Positions 1 through 8,642 of a DNA stretch of 64,000 bases are shown here, one piece after another. The notes beneath the pieces are model-generated. The model was not told the DNA's origin, made no database searches, and saw only the letters and a program-made list of their open reading frames with translations. Origin of the DNA: Sphingomonas sp. HMP6. Lineage in GTDB: Bacteria > Pseudomonadota > Alphaproteobacteria > Sphingomonadales > Sphingomonadaceae. Positions within the stretch are counted from its first letter, which is position 1, and every line of letters begins with the position of its first letter. Location of the stretch: the NCBI RefSeq assembly GCF_013374095.1, contig NZ_AP022672.1, positions 3,427,501 to 3,491,500 of the forward strand, written 5' to 3'. The translations under genes were made by a program, and so were the position numbers.

Positions 1-2658
1 CTCAACCATATCCTCAAGGACACGGTGTGCCGCACGCAAGGGCTGCTCGGCAAGGACGCGCCGTATGTGCCCGGCTGGGACTGCCACGGCCTGCCGATCG
101 AGTGGAAGGTCGAGGAGAAGTACCGCGCGAAGAAACTGAACAAGGATGAGGTCCCGGCGGCCGAGTTCCGCGCCGAATGCCGCGCCTATGCGCAGCATTG
201 GGTCGACGTGCAGCGCGAGCAGTTGAAGCGGCTCGGCATCAATGGAGATTGGGACCATCCGTACCTGACGATGGATTTCGCCGCCGAGGCGACGATCGTC
301 ACCGAGCTGATGAAGTTCGCCGAGAGCGGCCAGCTCTATCGCGGCGCCAAGCCGGTGATGTGGTCGCCGGTCGAAAAGACCGCGCTCGCCGAGGCCGAGG
401 TCGAATATGAGGACGTCGTCTCGACGCAGATCGACGTGGCGTTCGAGATCACGCACGCGCCGAACGCGCCCGAACTGGTCGGCGCGCACGCGGTAATCTG
501 GACGACGACGCCGTGGACGATCCCGGTCAACCAGGCGCTGAGCTATGGGCCGGAGATCGAATATCAGATCGTAACCGATCCAGACGGTCGTCGCTTGCTT
601 GTCGCAACGGCGCTTGAGGACGGTGTCTTTATGCGTCTTTCAGCGTCTCACGATAACTATGGCTGGGGCGGCGATTACAAGAAGATCAAGGGCTCCCAGC
701 TCGAAGGCGCCAGCGCGCGCCATCCGATGCACGCGCTCGGCGGGTTCTTCGCCAAGCCCCGCCCATTCCTCCCCGGCGATTTCGTCACCACCGACGCCGG
801 CACCGGGCTCGTCCATATGGCGCCGGACCACGGCGAGGACGATTTCCTGCTGTGCAAGCAATACGGCATCGATCCGGTCTTCGCGGTCGATGGCGCGGGG
901 ATGTACCGCGAGGATTGGGCGTGGCTCGGCGGGCAGGGCTCGGTGATCAACAAGAAGTTCGTTTCCGCCGAGGGGCCGATCTGCTCGGACCTGCGCAGCG
1001 TCGGCGCGTTGCTCGCGGCGAGCGATGATTTTGCGCATAGCTACCCGCATTCGTGGCGGTCGAAGGCGAAGGTGATTTTCCGCGCGACGCCGCAATGGTT
1101 TATTCCGATGGATGTGCCTCTGCCGGTATCCCCCTCCCGCTTGCGGGAGGGGTTAGGGGAGGGGCTGTCAGCCAGCGACACCCTGTCCGAACATGCCCTC
1201 CCCCAACCCCTCCCGCTAGCGGGAGGGGAGCAGGAAGGGGCGACCCTCCGTTCCACCGCCCTGGCCGCCATCGAAGCCACCACCTGGTACCCCCCCAAGG
1301 GCCAGAACCGCATCACCGCAATGGTCGCTGGCCGCCCGGATTGGGTGATCAGCCGCCAGCGCGCGTGGGGTGTGCCGATCACCTTGTTCGTCGATCGCAA
1401 GACCGGGCAATATCTGAAGGACCCCGCCGTCAACGCGCGCATCGTCGCGGCGGTGCGTGAACAGGGCGTCGATGCGTGGAGCGAGGAAGTCGCGCAGGAC
1501 CTGCTCGGGCCGGACTATGATCTCGCCGACTATGAGCGCGTCACCGACATTCTCGACGTGTGGTTCGACAGCGGCTGCACCCATGCCTTTGTGCTGGAAA
1601 GCGGGCGCTGGCCCGATCTGCAATGGCCGGCCGATCTCTACCTCGAAGGCTCCGACCAGCATCGCGGCTGGTTCCAGTCTTCGCTGATGGAGGCGTGCGG
1701 CACGCGCGGGCGCGCGCCGTATAACGCCGTGCTGACGCATGGGTTCACGATGGATTCCAAGGGCATGAAAATGTCCAAGAGTCTTGGCAACACGATCAAT
1801 CCGCTCGACCTGATGAAGGAATCGGGCGCGGATATCCTGCGGCTGTGGGCGCTGTCGGTCGATTTCACCGAGGACCACCGGATCGGCAAGGAGATTCTGA
1901 ACGGCGTTTCCGACCAGTATCGCAAGCTGCGCAATACGTTTCGCTACCTGCTCGGCGCGCTCGACGGGTTCGATGAAGCTGAGCGGCTGCCGGTGGCGGA
2001 GATGCCCGAGCTCGAACGCTATGTGCTGCATCTGCTCGCCGAGCTGGATGCGAAGCTGCGCGCGGCGGTTCTGGTGTATGATTTCAACAGCTATGTCCGA
2101 CTGCTGACCGAATTCGCGCAGGAGGATTTGTCGGCCTTCTACTTCGATATCCGTAAGGATTCGCTCTATTGCGATGCGGTGGACGACCCCAAGCGGCGGG
2201 CGTGCCGGACGGTGTTCGACACGCTGTTCCACGCGCTGGTGCGCTACGCCGCTCCGGTGCTGTGCTTCACCGCCGAGGAAGTGTGGCAGGATCGCTTCCC
2301 GAGTGAGGACGGCTCGGTGCATTTGCTGGAGTGGCCGGAGGTGCCGGAGGTTGCCGGTGCCAATGCTGCGACGTGGGGCGCGGTTCGTGTCCTCCGCCAG
2401 CAGGTCAACGAAGCGATCGAGCCGCTGCGCCGCGACAAGATCGTTCGGTCCAGCCTCGAGGCGGAAGTGGTGGTGCCCGAAGCGCCGCTGCCGGTCGCTG
2501 ATCTCGCCGAACTGTTCATAGTAGCGAAGGTGTCGGAGGGCGATACGCTTGCGGTGACTCGCAGCGATTTCCACAAATGCGGCCGCTGCTGGCGCTTGCT
2601 GCCCGATGTGGTGGAAGATGGCGCGCTTGATGCGCGTTGCGCAAAGGTGGTCGCATGA
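1..2658 (+). CDS. ileS: Isoleucyl-tRNA synthetase (5'-truncated by window edge)
   Basis: Class Ia aminoacyl-tRNA synthetase that charges tRNA-Ile in the cytoplasm. The frame is open from base 1 (LNHILKD, PGWDCHGLPIEWK), so the start codon and the HIGH motif lie before the window; 885 residues are visible. The KMSKS loop is present at 1768-1782, the editing domain precedes it, and a Cys-rich C-terminus (KCGRCW, then ARC) matches the zinc-binding end of the family. Oddity: between FIPMD and TLRSTALAAI, just before the catalytic ISRQR segment, there are about 38 extra residues encoded by a GC-rich palindromic repeat (1131-1228). The frame stays open, so the protein is probably functional. The stop overlaps the lspA start (ATGA), indicating one operon. 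Confidence 0.97.
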   Translation, partial: LNHILKDTVCRTQGLLGKDAPYVPGWDCHGLPIEWKVEEKYRAKKLNKDEVPAAEFRAECRAYAQHWVDVQREQLKRLGINGDWDHPYLTMDFAAEATIVTELMKFAESGQLYRGAKPVMWSPVEKTALAEAEVEYEDVVSTQIDVAFEITHAPNAPELVGAHAVIWTTTPWTIPVNQALSYGPEIEYQIVTDPDGRRLLVATALEDGVFMRLSASHDNYGWGGDYKKIKGSQLEGASARHPMHALGGFFAKPRPFLPGDFVTTDAGTGLVHMAPDHGEDDFLLCKQYGIDPVFAVDGAGMYREDWAWLGGQGSVINKKFVSAEGPICSDLRSVGALLAASDDFAHSYPHSWRSKAKVIFRATPQWFIPMDVPLPVSPSRLREGLGEGLSASDTLSEHALPQPLPLAGGEQEGATLRSTALAAIEATTWYPPKGQNRITAMVAGRPDWVISRQRAWGVPITLFVDRKTGQYLKDPAVNARIVAAVREQGVDAWSEEVAQDLLGPDYDLADYERVTDILDVWFDSGCTHAFVLESGRWPDLQWPADLYLEGSDQHRGWFQSSLMEACGTRGRAPYNAVLTHGFTMDSKGMKMSKSLGNTINPLDLMKESGADILRLWALSVDFTEDHRIGKEILNGVSDQYRKLRNTFRYLLGALDGFDEAERLPVAEMPELERYVLHLLAELDAKLRAAVLVYDFNSYVRLLTEFAQEDLSAFYFDIRKDSLYCDAVDDPKRRACRTVFDTLFHALVRYAAPVLCFTAEEVWQDRFPSEDGSVHLLEWPEVPEVAGANAATWGAVRVLRQQVNEAIEPLRRDKIVRSSLEAEVVVPEAPLPVADLAELFIVAKVSEGDTLAVTRSDFHKCGRCWRLLPDVVEDGALDARCAKVVA
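1131..1228. repeat. Palindromic repeat inserted in frame within ileS
   Basis: Two copies of CCCCTCCCGCnnGCGGGAGGGG, at 1131-1152 and 1207-1228, are each palindromic. With flanking TTAGGGGAGGG / CCTCCCCCAA they form a larger inverted repeat (arms about 1131-1165 and 1194-1228) around a 28-nt centre. The unit looks like an intergenic REP/BIME-type element but here it is translated without a stop. Family assignment is by pattern only. Confidence 0.85.
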
Positions 2659-3221
2659 AGCTCCCCCTGGCCGGGTTCGCGACCGCTGCTTTGCTGTTCG
2701 TGGCCGACCAAGCCACGAAATACGGCGTCACCGACGTGATGCGCCTGAGCGAGATGACCAACGCGCATTACGTCAACGACGTTTTCAACGTGCGCTTCGT
2801 CGCCAATCGCGGCGTGTCGCTGGGGCTGATGCGCGCCGACGACCCGATGGCGCGGTGGCTGCTCGTCGCGATGACCGGGGCGATCGCAATCGGCGTGTTG
2901 ATCTGGATGCTGCGCGAGCGCAACCGGTTCGACCAGATCGGGCTCGGGCTGGTGCTCGGCGGGGCGATCGGGAACATCCTCGACCGCATTCGCTTCGGGT
3001 TCGTGGTCGACTGGGCCGATCTGCATTTCGGCGACTGGCAGCCGTTTCTGGTGTTCAACCTGGCCGATGCGGCGATCACGATCGGCGTGCTCATCTTGTT
3101 CGCGCGCGCGCTTCTGGTACGAGAAAAGCCGAAAGCGGAATCGGGGACAGATTCCGGCCCCAATTCTGGGCCAAATAATTCTGCGTCAGAACAGGGCGCA
3201 ACGGAGACAACACATGCGTAA
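2655..3221 (+). CDS. lspA: Lipoprotein signal peptidase (signal peptidase II)
   Basis: Inner-membrane aspartyl protease that removes the signal peptide of prolipoproteins after diacylglyceryl transfer. The 188-residue length and four hydrophobic segments fit the family. The conserved NRGVSLG stretch, GNILDR and FNLADA blocks carry the two catalytic Asp residues. ATG 2655 is chosen because it overlaps the ileS stop (ATGA); an in-frame ATG at 2637 lies inside ileS. The C-terminal tail after the last helix is Gly/Asn/Ser-rich and not conserved. Operon with ileS; the next lipoprotein gene starts inside its last codons, giving a processing enzyme beside a likely substrate. Confidence 0.96.
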   Translation: MKLPLAGFATAALLFVADQATKYGVTDVMRLSEMTNAHYVNDVFNVRFVANRGVSLGLMRADDPMARWLLVAMTGAIAIGVLIWMLRERNRFDQIGLGLVLGGAIGNILDRIRFGFVVDWADLHFGDWQPFLVFNLADAAITIGVLILFARALLVREKPKAESGTDSGPNSGPNNSASEQGATETTHA

Positions 3222-3627
3222 AGCCACCACCCTCATCGCCGGTCTCGCCCTGGTCACCCTGGCGTCGGGTTGCGCCACGAACAAGGTCGGGCGCAGCGGC
3301 CCCGACGAATTCGCGGTGGCGCGTCAGGCGCCGCTGGTCATTCCGCCCGATTTCTCGCTCACCCCGCCGCGCCCGGGTGCCGCGCGCGCCAATGACGTCA
3401 GCCCGAATGCACAAGCGCTCGACGCGCTGTTCGGTGGCACGGCGCAGCGCAGTGCGGGCGAAACCGCGACGATCGCGGCGGCGGGGGTCGACAGCGACGA
3501 CCCGGGCATCCGCTCGACCGTCGGTGATCCCGGCACGACCGTGGTCGACAAGGGTGCCACGACGCGCGACGTGGTCGCGGCCCCCGAGGGCGACGGCCAG
3601 AATGCCAAGGCGGCGACGCCCAAGTAA
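3214..3627 (+). CDS. DUF3035 lipoprotein, BamF-like
   Basis: A 137-residue outer-membrane lipoprotein precursor. The signal peptide ends in a lipobox (LASGC), followed by GRSGPDEFAVARQAPLVIPP, the signature of the alphaproteobacterial DUF3035 family, described as the BamF subunit of the outer-membrane beta-barrel assembly machine. Role in outer-membrane protein assembly is inferred from the family. The low-complexity C-terminal half (DSDDPGIRSTVGDPGT) is usual in this family. ATG 3214 overlaps the lspA stop and follows a purine-rich GGAGA site. Last gene of the ileS-lspA operon; a hairpin terminator follows at 3689. Confidence 0.8.
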   Translation: MRKATTLIAGLALVTLASGCATNKVGRSGPDEFAVARQAPLVIPPDFSLTPPRPGAARANDVSPNAQALDALFGGTAQRSAGETATIAAAGVDSDDPGIRSTVGDPGTTVVDKGATTRDVVAAPEGDGQNAKAATPK

Positions 3628-3688
3628 AGGCTCGCCGCTGCTTCCGGCCGCCGCTCATCACCGCGAGGCGACGCAAACCGCTGGCATG

Positions 3689-3729
3689 AAAAAGGCCGCG
3701 TACCGGATCACCCGGTGCGCGGCCTTTTC
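3689..3729. terminator. Bidirectional Rho-independent terminator
   Basis: AAAAAGGCCGCGTACCGG and CCCGGTGCGCGGCCTTTTCT form a strong GC stem flanked by A and T tracts on both sides, between two convergent genes (the BamF-like lipoprotein and the minus-strand porin). Confidence 0.88.
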
Positions 3730-3750
3730 TTGGACGGTGGATGGGAGGTG

Positions 3751-4560
3751 TTAGAAGCTGGCGGTCAGCGACGCGACCACACCGCTCTTGCTTTCGACCG
3801 CGCCGACCAGATTGTTGAACTTTGCGTCGGTGTCGACATAGCTCACGCCGAACGTCAGCACCTTGTACGTCGCGGTGACGCCCAAGCCCCAATCGGTGTA
3901 GCCGTCCTGCTCCTTGCCCTTGCCGAACGACGACGCCAGCCAGCTGGTGCCGAAGGTATGGCCGAGATGGGCGGTGACGCTGAGCGGCGTCTTCGGGATC
4001 GCGCCGGTAAAGTCACCCGCGAGATAGACGTTGTCGCGTTTGCGGCTGTTGAACGAACTGCCGACGCCGGTCTGGTCGAGCGCCAGCGCTTTTTGCTTCG
4101 GCGCGTAGTTTATCGTGGCCTTGGCAGTCACCGGGCCTAACGTCGTCGAGACGTCGAAATACGGCTCGAAGAAATCCGAATGGACTCCAGGCGTCTTGTC
4201 GCGCGGGTAGAAGTAATAGAGCACGCCGCCATCCAGCTTGATGCCGCTGATGGTCTTGCTGTAGCCCGCGATAAAATCGATTTCCTGCCGCGCATTCCCG
4301 CCGGCAACGACATAGTCGGTCACTGAAGACCCCCACGCCGACACGTAAAAGCCCGATTCGTGCGTCGCCGTGATCGATCCCTGAAACGCAAACTGCTTGT
4401 CGGTCTGCGAAATGCCGCGGAAACGATAATCCGAGACGATGGCGGCCGTTGCATTGACCGTGATCGGCGGCGGCGGTGCGGTAGGCGCGTCCTGCGCGAA
4501 GGCAGGGGTAGCAGAAGCGGCGAGCGAGAGCACGCCGAGCGTCATTGTGGAGATGCGCAT
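3751..4560 (-). CDS. TorF-family putative outer-membrane porin (Gcw_chp)
   Basis: A 269-residue precursor with a Sec signal peptide (cleavage after TPAFA) and a Pro-rich linker. A beta-barrel follows that opens with AAIVSDYRFRGISQTDKQFAFQG, the hallmark of the Gcw_chp/TorF family (TIGR02001). The C-terminus ends in aromatic F (SLTASF), as in outer-membrane barrels. Substrate is unknown; the family has no firmly established transport role. Monocistronic: it ends on the 3689 terminator, and its promoter region (4561-4784) has two short palindromes. Confidence 0.85.
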   Translation of the reverse strand: MRISTMTLGVLSLAASATPAFAQDAPTAPPPPITVNATAAIVSDYRFRGISQTDKQFAFQGSITATHESGFYVSAWGSSVTDYVVAGGNARQEIDFIAGYSKTISGIKLDGGVLYYFYPRDKTPGVHSDFFEPYFDVSTTLGPVTAKATINYAPKQKALALDQTGVGSSFNSRKRDNVYLAGDFTGAIPKTPLSVTAHLGHTFGTSWLASSFGKGKEQDGYTDWGLGVTATYKVLTFGVSYVDTDAKFNNLVGAVESKSGVVASLTASF

Positions 4561-4680
4561 CGTTTCCCTTTCGAAAATGCGATCGTCCCCGCCTGCTTCA
4601 CCGGTGCAGCGTCTGTCAGCGGCGAAACGCCCCCCGCGCGACTAACCGGCAAGGCGCTGAAGTGGCTGCTTGTGCTGCAC

Positions 4681-4742
4681 CGCACAACAAAATTGTGCGC
4701 GTTTGTTGCCGATTCAAGTCTTATTGTTGCTGTTCAGCAACA
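4681..4742. promoter_or_regulatory. Upstream region of the porin gene with two palindromes
   Basis: CGCACAACAAAATTGTGCG (4681-4699) has 7-bp arms and TGTTGCTGTTCAGCAACA (4725-4742) has 8-bp arms. They sit 120-180 bp upstream of the minus-strand porin start, behind the metC stop. They could be operators or RNA hairpins; no regulator is assigned. Confidence 0.35.
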
Positions 4743-4784
4743 GTAGAGCAATGTTGAGGAAATGCTGCAGCAATGAAAAATCGG

Positions 4785-5981
4785 TTAGCGTGCGGCCGAG
4801 AAACGCTCCAGTCCGGCGGCCAGATCGGCGATCAGATCGGCCGGATCCTCAAGCCCGATCTGCAACCGGACCAGCGGCCCGGCATCGGCGCGACGCGTGA
4901 CGGTGCGGTAGCGTTGCGGATCGACCGGCAGCGCGAGGCTTTCGAACCCGCCCCAGCTATAGCCGATGCCGAAATGCGCGAGTCCGTCGATCAGCGCGGC
5001 GCGGGCCGCTTCGTCCCCGCCGTTCAGGACGAACGAGAAGAGCCCCGACGAACCGTTGAAATCGCGCACGAAGGTTTCGTGGCCGGGGCACGTCGGGAGC
5101 GCGGGGTGGAGGACCGTCGCGACCTCGGGCTGCTCCGCCAACCAGCGCGCGATTTGCAACGCGCTCGATTCGTGCTGTCTCAGCCGGATCGCCATCGTGC
5201 GCAGGCCGCGGCTGCCGAGCCAGCAATCGTCGGGGCTGGCGATCTGGCCGAGCTGGAAGCTTGTGTCGCGCAACCGTGCGAAATGGCCGGGCGCGGCGGT
5301 GACCGAGCCGAGCATCACGTCGCTATGGCCGACGACATATTTGGTGCAGGCCAGGATCGTCAGATCGACGCCGTGCGCGATCGCCGGGAAGAAGAGCGGG
5401 GTTGCCCAGGTGTTGTCGAGCAGGGTGACAACGCCGCGCGCCTTGGCCGCCGCGACGATCGCGGGGACGTCCTGCACGTCGAAGGTCAGGCTGCCGGGGC
5501 TTTCCATCAGGATTGCGCGGGTGTTGTCGGTGATCAGGTCGGCGATGCCGGACCCGATCAGCGGATCGTAAAACCGCGTCGCGATGCCCATGCGCTGGAG
5601 CAGACCGGTCGCCATCGATCGCGTCGGATCATAGGCGCTGTCGGGCAGCAGCAGGTCGTCACCGGGCGAGAGCACCGACAGCAATGCCGCCGCGATCGCC
5701 GCCACACCCGAGGGATAGAGGAAAGTGCCTTCCGCGCCCGGTTCAAGCTCGGTCAGCGCATCGGCGAGGCTCCACTGCGTCGGCGTGCCCTTGCGCCCGT
5801 AGAACAGCCGGTGGTGGGTGTCGCGCGCGCCCGCTGCGCGCAAGTCGGCCACGCTGTCGTAGAGGATCGTCGAGGCGCGCCATACCGGCGTGTTGACGAT
5901 CCCCTGCGTCCATTCCTTGCGCCGCCCCGCGGCAACGACGCGAGTGGAGTCGCCCTTGGGATGGTTGCTTTCGTTGCTCAT
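4785..5981 (-). CDS. metC: Cystathionine beta-lyase
   Basis: PLP-dependent Cys/Met-metabolism enzyme that cleaves cystathionine to homocysteine, pyruvate and ammonia in methionine synthesis. At 398 residues it has the family length. Visible motifs are YGRKGTPT near the N-terminus, LDNTWATP, and ACTKYVVGHSD with the PLP-binding lysine; RLQIGLEDPADLI closes the C-terminal domain. The beta-lyase assignment rather than gamma-synthase or gamma-lyase rests on the LDNTWATPLFF and GHSDVM context. It lies downstream of sseA on the same strand, separated by a REP element, so sulfur genes are grouped. Confidence 0.9.
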   Translation of the reverse strand: MSNESNHPKGDSTRVVAAGRRKEWTQGIVNTPVWRASTILYDSVADLRAAGARDTHHRLFYGRKGTPTQWSLADALTELEPGAEGTFLYPSGVAAIAAALLSVLSPGDDLLLPDSAYDPTRSMATGLLQRMGIATRFYDPLIGSGIADLITDNTRAILMESPGSLTFDVQDVPAIVAAAKARGVVTLLDNTWATPLFFPAIAHGVDLTILACTKYVVGHSDVMLGSVTAAPGHFARLRDTSFQLGQIASPDDCWLGSRGLRTMAIRLRQHESSALQIARWLAEQPEVATVLHPALPTCPGHETFVRDFNGSSGLFSFVLNGGDEAARAALIDGLAHFGIGYSWGGFESLALPVDPQRYRTVTRRADAGPLVRLQIGLEDPADLIADLAAGLERFSAAR

Positions 5982-5997
5982 TATTTCAATGTCCCAC

Positions 5998-6093
5998 CGT
6001 CACCCCGGTCTCGTGCCGGGGTCTACCGTGGTTCGCAACCACCATTTGCAGGACGCGTGGCACCGTGGACCCCGGCACAAGGCCGGGGTGACG
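5998..6093. repeat. REP-like inverted repeat, GTCACCCCGG family
   Basis: CGTCACCCCGG...GCCGGGGTC on the left and GACCCCGGCACAAGG...CCGGGGTGACGG on the right form a long imperfect inverted repeat of about 96 bp filling the metC-sseA gap. Related copies occur at 58251-58357 and, decayed, at 8520-8614. Confidence 0.88.
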
Positions 6094-6103
6094 GTTGGAG
6101 GTA

Positions 6104-6940
6104 TTACGCCGCCCCAGTCGCCTTGGGCGTCGTGCGGTCGGCACCCCATTCGGACCAGCTGCCGTCATAGACCGCCGCTTCGTTGCCGAGCAGATGCGCA
6201 CCGAAGGCAAGCGTCGAGGCGGTGATGCCCGATCCGCAGGTGGTGACAAGCGGCTTGGCCAGATCGACGCCTGCGCCTTCGAACGCAGACTTGAGCGCGT
6301 CGCCGGTCTTCCACGTGCCATCGGCGTTGAACAGGTCGCCGTACGGCAGGTTCTTCGAACCGGGAATGTGCCCGGCGTGCGTGGCTGGGCGGGGGTCGGG
6401 TTCTTCGCCGGTGAAGCGTGCTGACGAACGTGCGTCGAGCACTTGCTCCGCGCCGCTGTCGACATTCGCCTTCATCTGATCGAGCGTGCGGACGCCCTTG
6501 TCATCGGCCCAGACGGTGAAATGGCGGTGGCGGAGCTGTTCCTTGCCGCTGACCGTCTCGCGGCCCTCGGCCTGCCATTTGGCGAAACCGCCGTCGAGGA
6601 TCGCGACATCGTGCGCGCCGAACGTGCGCAGCATGAACCACGCGCGCGCGGCGGTGCGGAGCGGCGAATTATCGTACAACACGATCCGGCTGCCATCGCC
6701 GAGACCAAGCGACTGCATCCGGCTGGCGAACTTTTCGGGGCGCGGCAGCATCGAGGGCAGGTCGCTCGAATTGTTGGCGATCTCGGCCAGATCCATGAAC
6801 ACGGCGCCGGGGATGTGCGCGGCCTCATATTCCGCCGCCGGGTCACGCGATCCGTCGAGGATATAGGTCGCATCGACGATTCTGAGGTCATTCGCGCCCA
6901 GTTCGTTCGCGAGCCATTCCGTCGTCACTAGCGAGTCCAT
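6104..6940 (-). CDS. sseA: 3-mercaptopyruvate sulfurtransferase
   Basis: Two-rhodanese-domain sulfurtransferase that moves sulfane sulfur from 3-mercaptopyruvate to thiol acceptors or cyanide. The 278-residue protein has an inactive N-terminal rhodanese domain (EYEAAHIPGAVFMDL) and a C-terminal domain with active-site loop CGSGIT. That loop is typical of mercaptopyruvate sulfurtransferases rather than thiosulfate sulfurtransferases (CRxGxR). The start MDSLVTTEWLA aligns with family N-termini. Probably co-expressed with downstream metC. Confidence 0.92.
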   Translation of the reverse strand: MDSLVTTEWLANELGANDLRIVDATYILDGSRDPAAEYEAAHIPGAVFMDLAEIANNSSDLPSMLPRPEKFASRMQSLGLGDGSRIVLYDNSPLRTAARAWFMLRTFGAHDVAILDGGFAKWQAEGRETVSGKEQLRHRHFTVWADDKGVRTLDQMKANVDSGAEQVLDARSSARFTGEEPDPRPATHAGHIPGSKNLPYGDLFNADGTWKTGDALKSAFEGAGVDLAKPLVTTCGSGITASTLAFGAHLLGNEAAVYDGSWSEWGADRTTPKATGAA

Positions 6941-6967
6941 GCACCGTCTCCTTGTTTGCCTGTGTCC

Positions 6968-8509
6968 CTAGCCACCCGCGGGCGCTGCGTCGAGTGAGTC
7001 GAGAAACGCCGTGGCCGACGCGCGCAAATCGCGCTTAACGGCGTCGTCCATTTTCGCCCAATTGCGATACGGCATGGCGAGGCGTTGGTTCCGCCCGAGC
7101 TTGTTTTCGTTGCGCGCGAGGAAATCCCAATAGAGCGCGTTGAATGGACAGGCGTCGGGGCCGATCCGCTGCTTCACGTCGTAGCGGCACGACCGGCAAT
7201 AATCGGACATGCGATCGATATAGGCGCCGCTGGCGGCATAGGGTTTGGAGGCGAGCAGGCCGCCATCGGCGAATTGGCTCATCCCCACCGTATTGGGCAG
7301 TTCGACCCATTCATAGGCGTCGATGTAGATTTCGAGATACCAGTGGTGGACCTGTTTTGGATCGGCCCCGATCAGCAACGCGAAGTTGCCGGTGACCATC
7401 AGGCGCTGAATGTGGTGGGCATGGGCCCGGTCGAGGGTCTGGCCGATTGCCTCGGCCATGCAATGCATGTCGGTCTCGCCGGTCCAATAAAAGGCGGGCA
7501 GCGGGCGGTGCGCTTCCAGGAAATTGCGGTCGGCATAATCCGGCCCTTCGCGCCAGTAGATGCCGCGGACATATTCGCGCCAGCCGATGATCTGGCGGAT
7601 GAAGCCCTCCGCCGCGTTGAGCGGGACTTTGCCCGCCGCGTAGCGTTCGGTGACCGCGTGACACAGATCGAGCGGGTCGAGCAGGCCGGAGTTGAGATAC
7701 GGCGACAGGATCGAATGCCACAGATGTGGCTCGCCGGTGAGCATCGCATCCTGGTAATCGCCGAACTGTGCCAGCGCGTGATCGAGAAAGTGGGCTTGCT
7801 GGCGGAGCGCATCCTCGCGCGTCACCGCCCAGGCGAAGCTGTCGAGCGTGCCCGGATGACCCGCGAAGCGCGCCGCGACCAGCGTCAGCACCTCATTCGT
7901 GATCGCATCCGGCGCGAAGACGAGCGGGCGCGGCATCAGCAGGTCGGTCTTCGCCGGCTTGCGATTGTCCTGGTCGAAATTCCACTGCCCGCCGACCGGC
8001 TTGTCGCCCTCCATCAGCAAGCCGGTCTTGCGGCGCATGTCGCGGTAGAAATACTCCATCCGCAATGCTTTCCGTCCCTCGGCCCACGCTTCGAATTCGG
8101 CATGGCTGGCGAGGAAGCGGTCGTCGGCGCGGATCTCGACCGGCACGCCGAACAGCGTTTCCCATGCTTCCAGCATCGCCTGGACGCGCCATTCCCCAGA
8201 TTCGGTGACGACGATTCGATCCGGGTTCAGCCGGGCGACCGCGCGGGCGATTTCGCCGGTGAAGCTGCCGCTGTTAGCGGGGTCGTCGAGCGTGACGTAA
8301 TCGACCGTCCACCCGTGCGCGCGCAGGGCATCGGCATGGTGGCGCATGGCGGCGAAGATGTAGGCGATCTTCTGTTTGTGATGGCGCACATAGGTTGCTT
8401 CGTCGGCGACCTCCATCATTAGCACGCGGGTGGTTGCCGGGTCGGTGTCGATCAGCGCGGACAGGCCCGACGAAAGCTGATCGCCGAGGACGGGCACGAG
8501 GGTGGTCAA
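6968..8509 (-). CDS. FeS-containing bacterial cryptochrome / (6-4) photolyase-like protein
   Basis: Photolyase/cryptochrome superfamily protein related to Agrobacterium PhrB, which repairs (6-4) photoproducts using FAD, a lumazine chromophore and a 4Fe-4S cluster. The 513-residue frame starts with VLGDQLS and has the family's TESGEWR and QWNFDQDNRKPA blocks. Cysteines in TDMHCMAEAIG, YCRSC and ACPFN match the four cluster ligands. Start: TTG 8509 behind GAGGGT is preferred; an upstream in-frame ATG at 8572 would translate a decayed REP element ([10 protein letters not shown]...). Divergent from queF. Confidence 0.88.
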   Translation of the reverse strand: MTTLVPVLGDQLSSGLSALIDTDPATTRVLMMEVADEATYVRHHKQKIAYIFAAMRHHADALRAHGWTVDYVTLDDPANSGSFTGEIARAVARLNPDRIVVTESGEWRVQAMLEAWETLFGVPVEIRADDRFLASHAEFEAWAEGRKALRMEYFYRDMRRKTGLLMEGDKPVGGQWNFDQDNRKPAKTDLLMPRPLVFAPDAITNEVLTLVAARFAGHPGTLDSFAWAVTREDALRQQAHFLDHALAQFGDYQDAMLTGEPHLWHSILSPYLNSGLLDPLDLCHAVTERYAAGKVPLNAAEGFIRQIIGWREYVRGIYWREGPDYADRNFLEAHRPLPAFYWTGETDMHCMAEAIGQTLDRAHAHHIQRLMVTGNFALLIGADPKQVHHWYLEIYIDAYEWVELPNTVGMSQFADGGLLASKPYAASGAYIDRMSDYCRSCRYDVKQRIGPDACPFNALYWDFLARNENKLGRNQRLAMPYRNWAKMDDAVKRDLRASATAFLDSLDAAPAGG

Positions 8510-8519
8510 TTTTTGACCC

Positions 8520-8614
8520 TCACATTGGACTTGTTCCGGTATCCACCGGGCACCACACATCGCATTCGCCATTCTTGCGGCACGGTGGACCGGGGAACAA
8601 GTCCGGGGTGACGA
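8520..8614. repeat. Decayed copy of the GTCACCCCGG REP family
   Basis: The right half (GGCACGGTGGACC...CCGGGGTGACG, about 8579-8614) matches the copy at 5998-6093. The left half is recognisable but mutated (GGACTTGTTCCGGTATCCACCGG). It separates the photolyase and queF. Confidence 0.65.
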
Positions 8615-8642
8615 AATTTGTGACGCGCACTATATCTTACAT

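Noticed and set aside
1216..2574. 452-codon open frame antisense to ileS
   Set aside because: Mirror of a high-GC coding sequence; composition and lack of a start signal argue against a gene.
4773..6170. Plus-strand frame across metC
   Set aside because: Antisense to a well-supported metC and running into the REP element.
7085..8422. 445-codon plus-strand frame antisense to the photolyase
   Set aside because: The minus-strand photolyase has clear domain motifs; this is a shadow.
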